A stretch of 64,000 nucleotides of DNA from NCBI RefSeq assembly GCF_028368975.1, contig NZ_JAQNDM010000002.1:2490007-2554006 (forward strand), in the 5' to 3' direction. A program made the translations under genes and the position numbers. Every line of letters starts with the position of its first letter. The first letter of the stretch is position 1. This document shows positions 62,506-64,000 of the stretch, piece by piece. Under the pieces are notes generated by a model. That model saw nothing but the letters and a program-made list of their open reading frames with translations. It was not told where the DNA came from and did no database searches. This stretch comes from Stigmatella ashevillena (lineage in GTDB: Bacteria; Myxococcota; Myxococcia; Myxococcales; Myxococcaceae).

Positions 62506-63475
62506 TTCCCCTTCCGAGGTTCGTTAAAGGCAAGACATCTGAACGGCTGTCCTTGTCGCTGCTTGTTACAATGAAGTCAGAGCGCATCAGCGCGGAGGGA
62601 AGCACTCCCGGCCCAACCGCGGAGCACGTGAGCGATTCCGGTGATGAGAAGACCCGAGGAGATGAGCGCGGCGTGTCTGGCGCGTCTCAGGTCCTCTCTA
62701 AACTCTTCTGATACTCCTACGAATGCCTGGATGCAAATGAAAACAGCTTTTTCCTGCTGACGCCTGTGTATGGAAACATTTGGCGTTGAGACAGCCGTCC
62801 TCCAACGGCAGCAGCGCTTCGCGCTCCGCGGCCGTCAAACGAGTCGGTGCTGGCTTGGTGTTGTGCAGCGTGTTGTGCAGCCACCTTGGGTTCGCTCGCC
62901 CACGGCAGGCGCAGCCAAGCCGACACACGGCCTGGGGCGCTCTGTCTCATCGCGCGGGCTTCTGTCCGGCTGCGATTGGCTGCTTCAAGCATTCTCAATA
63001 CAAACACGCCAAGAGCCACCCGCCCGGGCGTCCGTGACACTCCTGCAAGCGATTGGCAGGACCCACTCCTGGGGATGCGTACCGCCCTCCCCCCGGGCCC
63101 ATCGTGCGGCGCTCGGCGCTTGGCGCTCGGCTACAGGGCGCCAGACATGTAGGTGAAGTGAAGCCCCAGAGAGCACCGGATGGGCAACAGGCACACCTCC
63201 CCGTCCACCCCGCGCTCAGTTCCGGCCACCGAAACCTTGAGCGCTCGCATCACCACCCTCTCCTTTGGTATAGGACTTCGAGTCGTAACGTTTCGGCACT
63301 TTCTTCGTCCCATAGATGCCGTCAGCAGTCAATGCCAAATGACAACGTTACGATTTTCGGCAAAACCCTGTGACGCGGCGCGACAGGAATAGCGGCGCCA
63401 GCAACGCATTGCGGCAGACGACAGGCTTTGTCGCAGTGCACCAAAAACCATTGTAAGAAATCACCGGAGATGACG
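62506..63475. other. 970-bp control region between divergent GH48 and GH1 genes
   Basis: No gene can be supported here. Short open frames on both strands lack ribosome binding sites and family likeness. The half nearest GH1 (from about 63240) is AT-richer than its surroundings and holds a repeated element at 63284 and 63344. Promoters for both directions must lie here, but none matches sigma-54 or a convincing sigma-70 consensus. Confidence 0.55.
63284..63352. promoter_or_regulatory. Repeated candidate operator upstream of GH1
   Basis: CGTAACGTT (63284-63292) and its inverse AACGTTACG (63344-63352) lie exactly 60 bases apart. Both are followed on the plus strand by a near-identical TTTCGGCA. 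Two related sites in an AT-rich, otherwise gene-free stretch suggest binding of a local regulator, possibly one controlling the cellulase genes. Confidence 0.5.
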
Positions 63476-64000
63476 ATGCGTTTCCCAAAAGACTTTCTGT
63501 GGGGAGTCTCGACTTCCAGCTACCAGATCGAAGGGGGAGCCCCAGGCGATGGGCGTGGGCGGAGTATCTGGGACACCTATTGCGCGACGCCGGGCAGGGT
63601 CGCCCAAGGGGATACCGGCGAGGTGGCCTGCGACCACTACCACCGCTATCCCGAGGACCTCGACCTGCTGCGGAACCTGGGAGCCACCGTCTACCGCTTC
63701 TCCATCATGTGGCCCCGGGTGATTCCCGATGGCATCGGGAGGCTCAACCCCCAGGGACTCGATTTTTACGATCGCATCGTCGACGGGCTGCTCGAGCGCG
63801 GCCTCCGCGCCTGGCCATGCCTCTACCACTGGGACCTGCCGCAGGCGTTGCAGGACCGCGGAGGCTGGGCCAATCGCGACATCGCGAGCTGGTTCGCGGA
63901 GTACACGGCCCTCATCGCCAAGCGGCTCGGCGACCGCGTTGACAACTGGGTCACCTTCAATGAGCCGAGCGTGTCGGCCTGGGTCGGATACGAGGAAGGG
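63476..64000 (+). CDS. GH1 beta-glucosidase (3' partial)
   Basis: Hydrolyses cellobiose and other beta-glucosides in the cytoplasm (no signal peptide). The visible 175 residues carry the GH1 N-terminal signature [41 protein letters not shown] and the acid/base motif WVTFNEPSV. The nucleophile motif (ENG) lies beyond the window. The start at ATG 63476 is preferred over ATG 63470 because GGAG sits 6 bases before it but abuts the earlier one. It completes the cellulose-to-glucose route with the divergent GH48/GH9 pair. Confidence 0.95.
   Translation, partial: MRFPKDFLWGVSTSSYQIEGGAPGDGRGRSIWDTYCATPGRVAQGDTGEVACDHYHRYPEDLDLLRNLGATVYRFSIMWPRVIPDGIGRLNPQGLDFYDRIVDGLLERGLRAWPCLYHWDLPQALQDRGGWANRDIASWFAEYTALIAKRLGDRVDNWVTFNEPSVSAWVGYEEG

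Noticed and set aside
62698-63156. Short frames in the GH48-GH1 gap
   Set aside because: No ribosome binding site and no recognisable motif; overlapping frames on both strands are equally open.

Overview
The window is high-GC DNA from a myxobacterium. The evidence is a set of lineage-typical families: a DUF2381 protein, a double-CXXCG immunity-type protein, several long Ser/Thr kinase-like genes, an NtrC-type two-component pair, many HEAT, TPR and DUF4388 proteins, lipoproteins, and a ~706-residue RpoD. The secreted cellulases (GH48, GH9, GH5) point to a cystobacterine relative (Stigmatella, Archangium, Cystobacter or Hyalangium) more than to Myxococcus itself. That genus-level placement is inference.

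Layout. 1-5 kb: 3' end of a GH31 glucosidase, a GMC oxidoreductase, a small DUF5872-like protein, exonuclease III and a TPR protein. 6-13 kb: a tightly coupled operon of class A PBP, FG-GAP protein, solute-binding-like protein and sensor kinase, joined by GTGA/ATGA overlaps. 13-18 kb: a myxobacterial membrane protein, ribosome hibernation factor, a stand-alone receiver, a DUF1460 protein and a HEAT-repeat protein. 18-27 kb: DUF4398 lipoprotein plus OmpA-family protein with calcium-type repeats, truD, a DUF4388 protein, a DsbA-like lipoprotein, asparaginase, an FHA-GGDEF cyclase and a second HEAT protein. 27-33 kb: the macromolecular-synthesis block rpsU-yqeY-dnaG-rpoD, then an alkyltransferase-like protein and tRNA-Met. 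33-38.7 kb: beta-carbonic anhydrase and a SulP anion transporter behind a consensus sigma-54 promoter, directly next to an NtrC-family regulator and its kinase. 38.7-45.5 kb: an accessory island with a decayed Cys-rich lipoprotein, a DUF2381 protein, a kinase with an unusual C-terminal fusion, a pseudokinase, and three immunity-type genes without an adjacent toxin. 45.5-56.6 kb: a GH5 cellulase, a frameshifted AraC regulator, small enzymes, lipoproteins, an M19-like dipeptidase with duplicated Cys-rich modules, and a divergent DJ-1/GlxA pair. 56.7-64 kb: a cellulose utilisation cluster, with GH9-CBM3c-FN3-FN3-CBM3 and GH48-CBM2 on the minus strand and a divergent GH1 beta-glucosidase running off the end.

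How the genes work together. GH48 (exo), GH9-CBM3c (processive endo), GH5 (endo) and GH1 (cellobiase) would form a free, non-cellulosomal route from cellulose to glucose. The SulP/carbonic anhydrase pair looks like a bicarbonate or CO2 handling unit switched by the neighbouring sigma-54 activator. The PBP operon links cell-wall synthesis to an orphan kinase. The most interesting points are the sigma-54 control region, the pseudokinase island with orphan immunity genes, and the dipeptidase architecture.

Nearly all other long open frames, including several of 500-1170 codons, are antisense or out-of-frame shadows produced by high GC.
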